This document shows, piece by piece, positions 63,935 through 64,000 of a stretch of 64,000 nucleotides of DNA. How positions within the stretch are numbered: position 1 is the stretch's first letter; every line of letters begins with the position of its first letter. The notes under the pieces were generated by a model. It saw nothing but the letters and a program-made list of their open reading frames with translations. It made no database searches and was not told the origin of the DNA. The position numbers and the translations under genes are program-made. This DNA comes from Croceimicrobium hydrocarbonivorans (GTDB taxonomy: Bacteria > Bacteroidota > Bacteroidia > Flavobacteriales > Schleiferiaceae): contig NZ_CP060139.1 of NCBI RefSeq assembly GCF_014524565.1, forward strand, positions 682,001 through 746,000, given 5' to 3'.

Positions 63935-64000
63935 GGTCCAAATGGGAGTCGAACCCATAACCTCAGGAAATTGCGTTCTTTTAAGACGGTATACCGTATC
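63935..64000 (-). ncRNA. Second tRNA-like module, cut by the window end
   Basis: On the minus strand a T arm ATGGG-TTCGACT-CCCAT is followed by the acceptor-like TTGGACC. TTGGACC pairs with the GGTTCAA of the neighbouring module across a TTTT loop. The remainder, up to the window end, includes ACGGTATACCGT, a perfect 12-bp palindrome (63986-63997). Its 5' part lies outside the window. Confidence 0.4.

Noticed and set aside
63935-64000. Ordinary tRNA-Leu (CTTAAAA loop) at the window end
   Set aside because: A possible UAA anticodon loop is visible, but the surrounding stem does not pair and the gene is cut off, so the identity is not supported.

Overview
The window is a chromosomal segment of a Bacteroidota bacterium, most likely a marine or environmental Flavobacteriales-type organism. 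The evidence is: TAnnTTTG-type promoter elements before many genes; a short 287-residue RpoD; PorT next to MenG; a secreted GH16 enzyme with a type IX secretion C-terminal tail; a tmRNA whose tag reads GENNFALAA; and a separate GNAT/PlsC pair of the glycine-lipid (GlsB/GlsA) type. No rRNA, CRISPR array, transposase, phage gene or integrase was seen.

Backbone, left part (1-36,290). A truncated beta-propeller protein is followed by a methylmalonyl-CoA mutase operon (mutA, mutB, ybaB, meaB), then a minus-strand cluster of three exported proteins including an M48 peptidase. Next come an aminotransferase / DUF4254 / glycosyltransferase-9 operon, menG-porT, an FAD oxidoreductase, a cupin, an exported nuclease-fold protein, CorA, a CxxCH lipoprotein, a DMT transporter, a SpoU methyltransferase, a BamA/TamA-like outer membrane protein, fbaB, accD, rpsO, pnp, rpoD and rpe. 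The acyltransferase pair glsA/glsB, a saccharopine/alanine-dehydrogenase-like enzyme and ssrA (tmRNA) close this part.

Accessory island (about 36,290-48,368), directly downstream of ssrA. It opens with about five copies of a 132-bp tandem repeat. Two integron-like gene-cassette arrays follow in tandem. Each starts with the same roughly 210-bp leader, which ends in a GTTG core where the two copies stop matching. Each ends with the same roughly 390-bp tail. The cargo between is completely different. Array A carries a SIR2-domain protein, an EF-Tu-domain-III-like protein with a small partner, a membrane protein, a lipoprotein, and a HigB/HigA toxin-antitoxin pair with its own promoter and palindromic operator. 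Array B carries a membrane protein plus ComEC-like metallo-beta-lactamase pair, a 1072-residue reverse transcriptase-nitrilase fusion (DRT type 1 / UG1 anti-phage family), and a lipoprotein. Five attC-like recombination sites (GTTRRRY-type core plus imperfect hairpin) separate the cassettes. No integron integrase is in the window, so the arrays are CALIN-like. A strongly folded 86-nt element sits just upstream of the reverse transcriptase.

Backbone, right part (48,369-64,000). Here are two uncharacterised proteins, lipoate-protein ligase, the GH16 glucanase, a PAS histidine kinase with its response regulator, a run of small-molecule enzymes and transporters, a Crp/Fnr regulator without a usual start codon, a DUF4349 lipoprotein, and an arsenic operon (arsR-arsM-arsC-acr3) with a perfect 18-bp operator palindrome. 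The window ends in a slipin (SPFH) gene, a cysteine-rich small protein and, upstream on the same strand, tRNA-like modules. That combination resembles loci of RtcB-type RNA-repair systems, although RtcB itself would lie outside the window.
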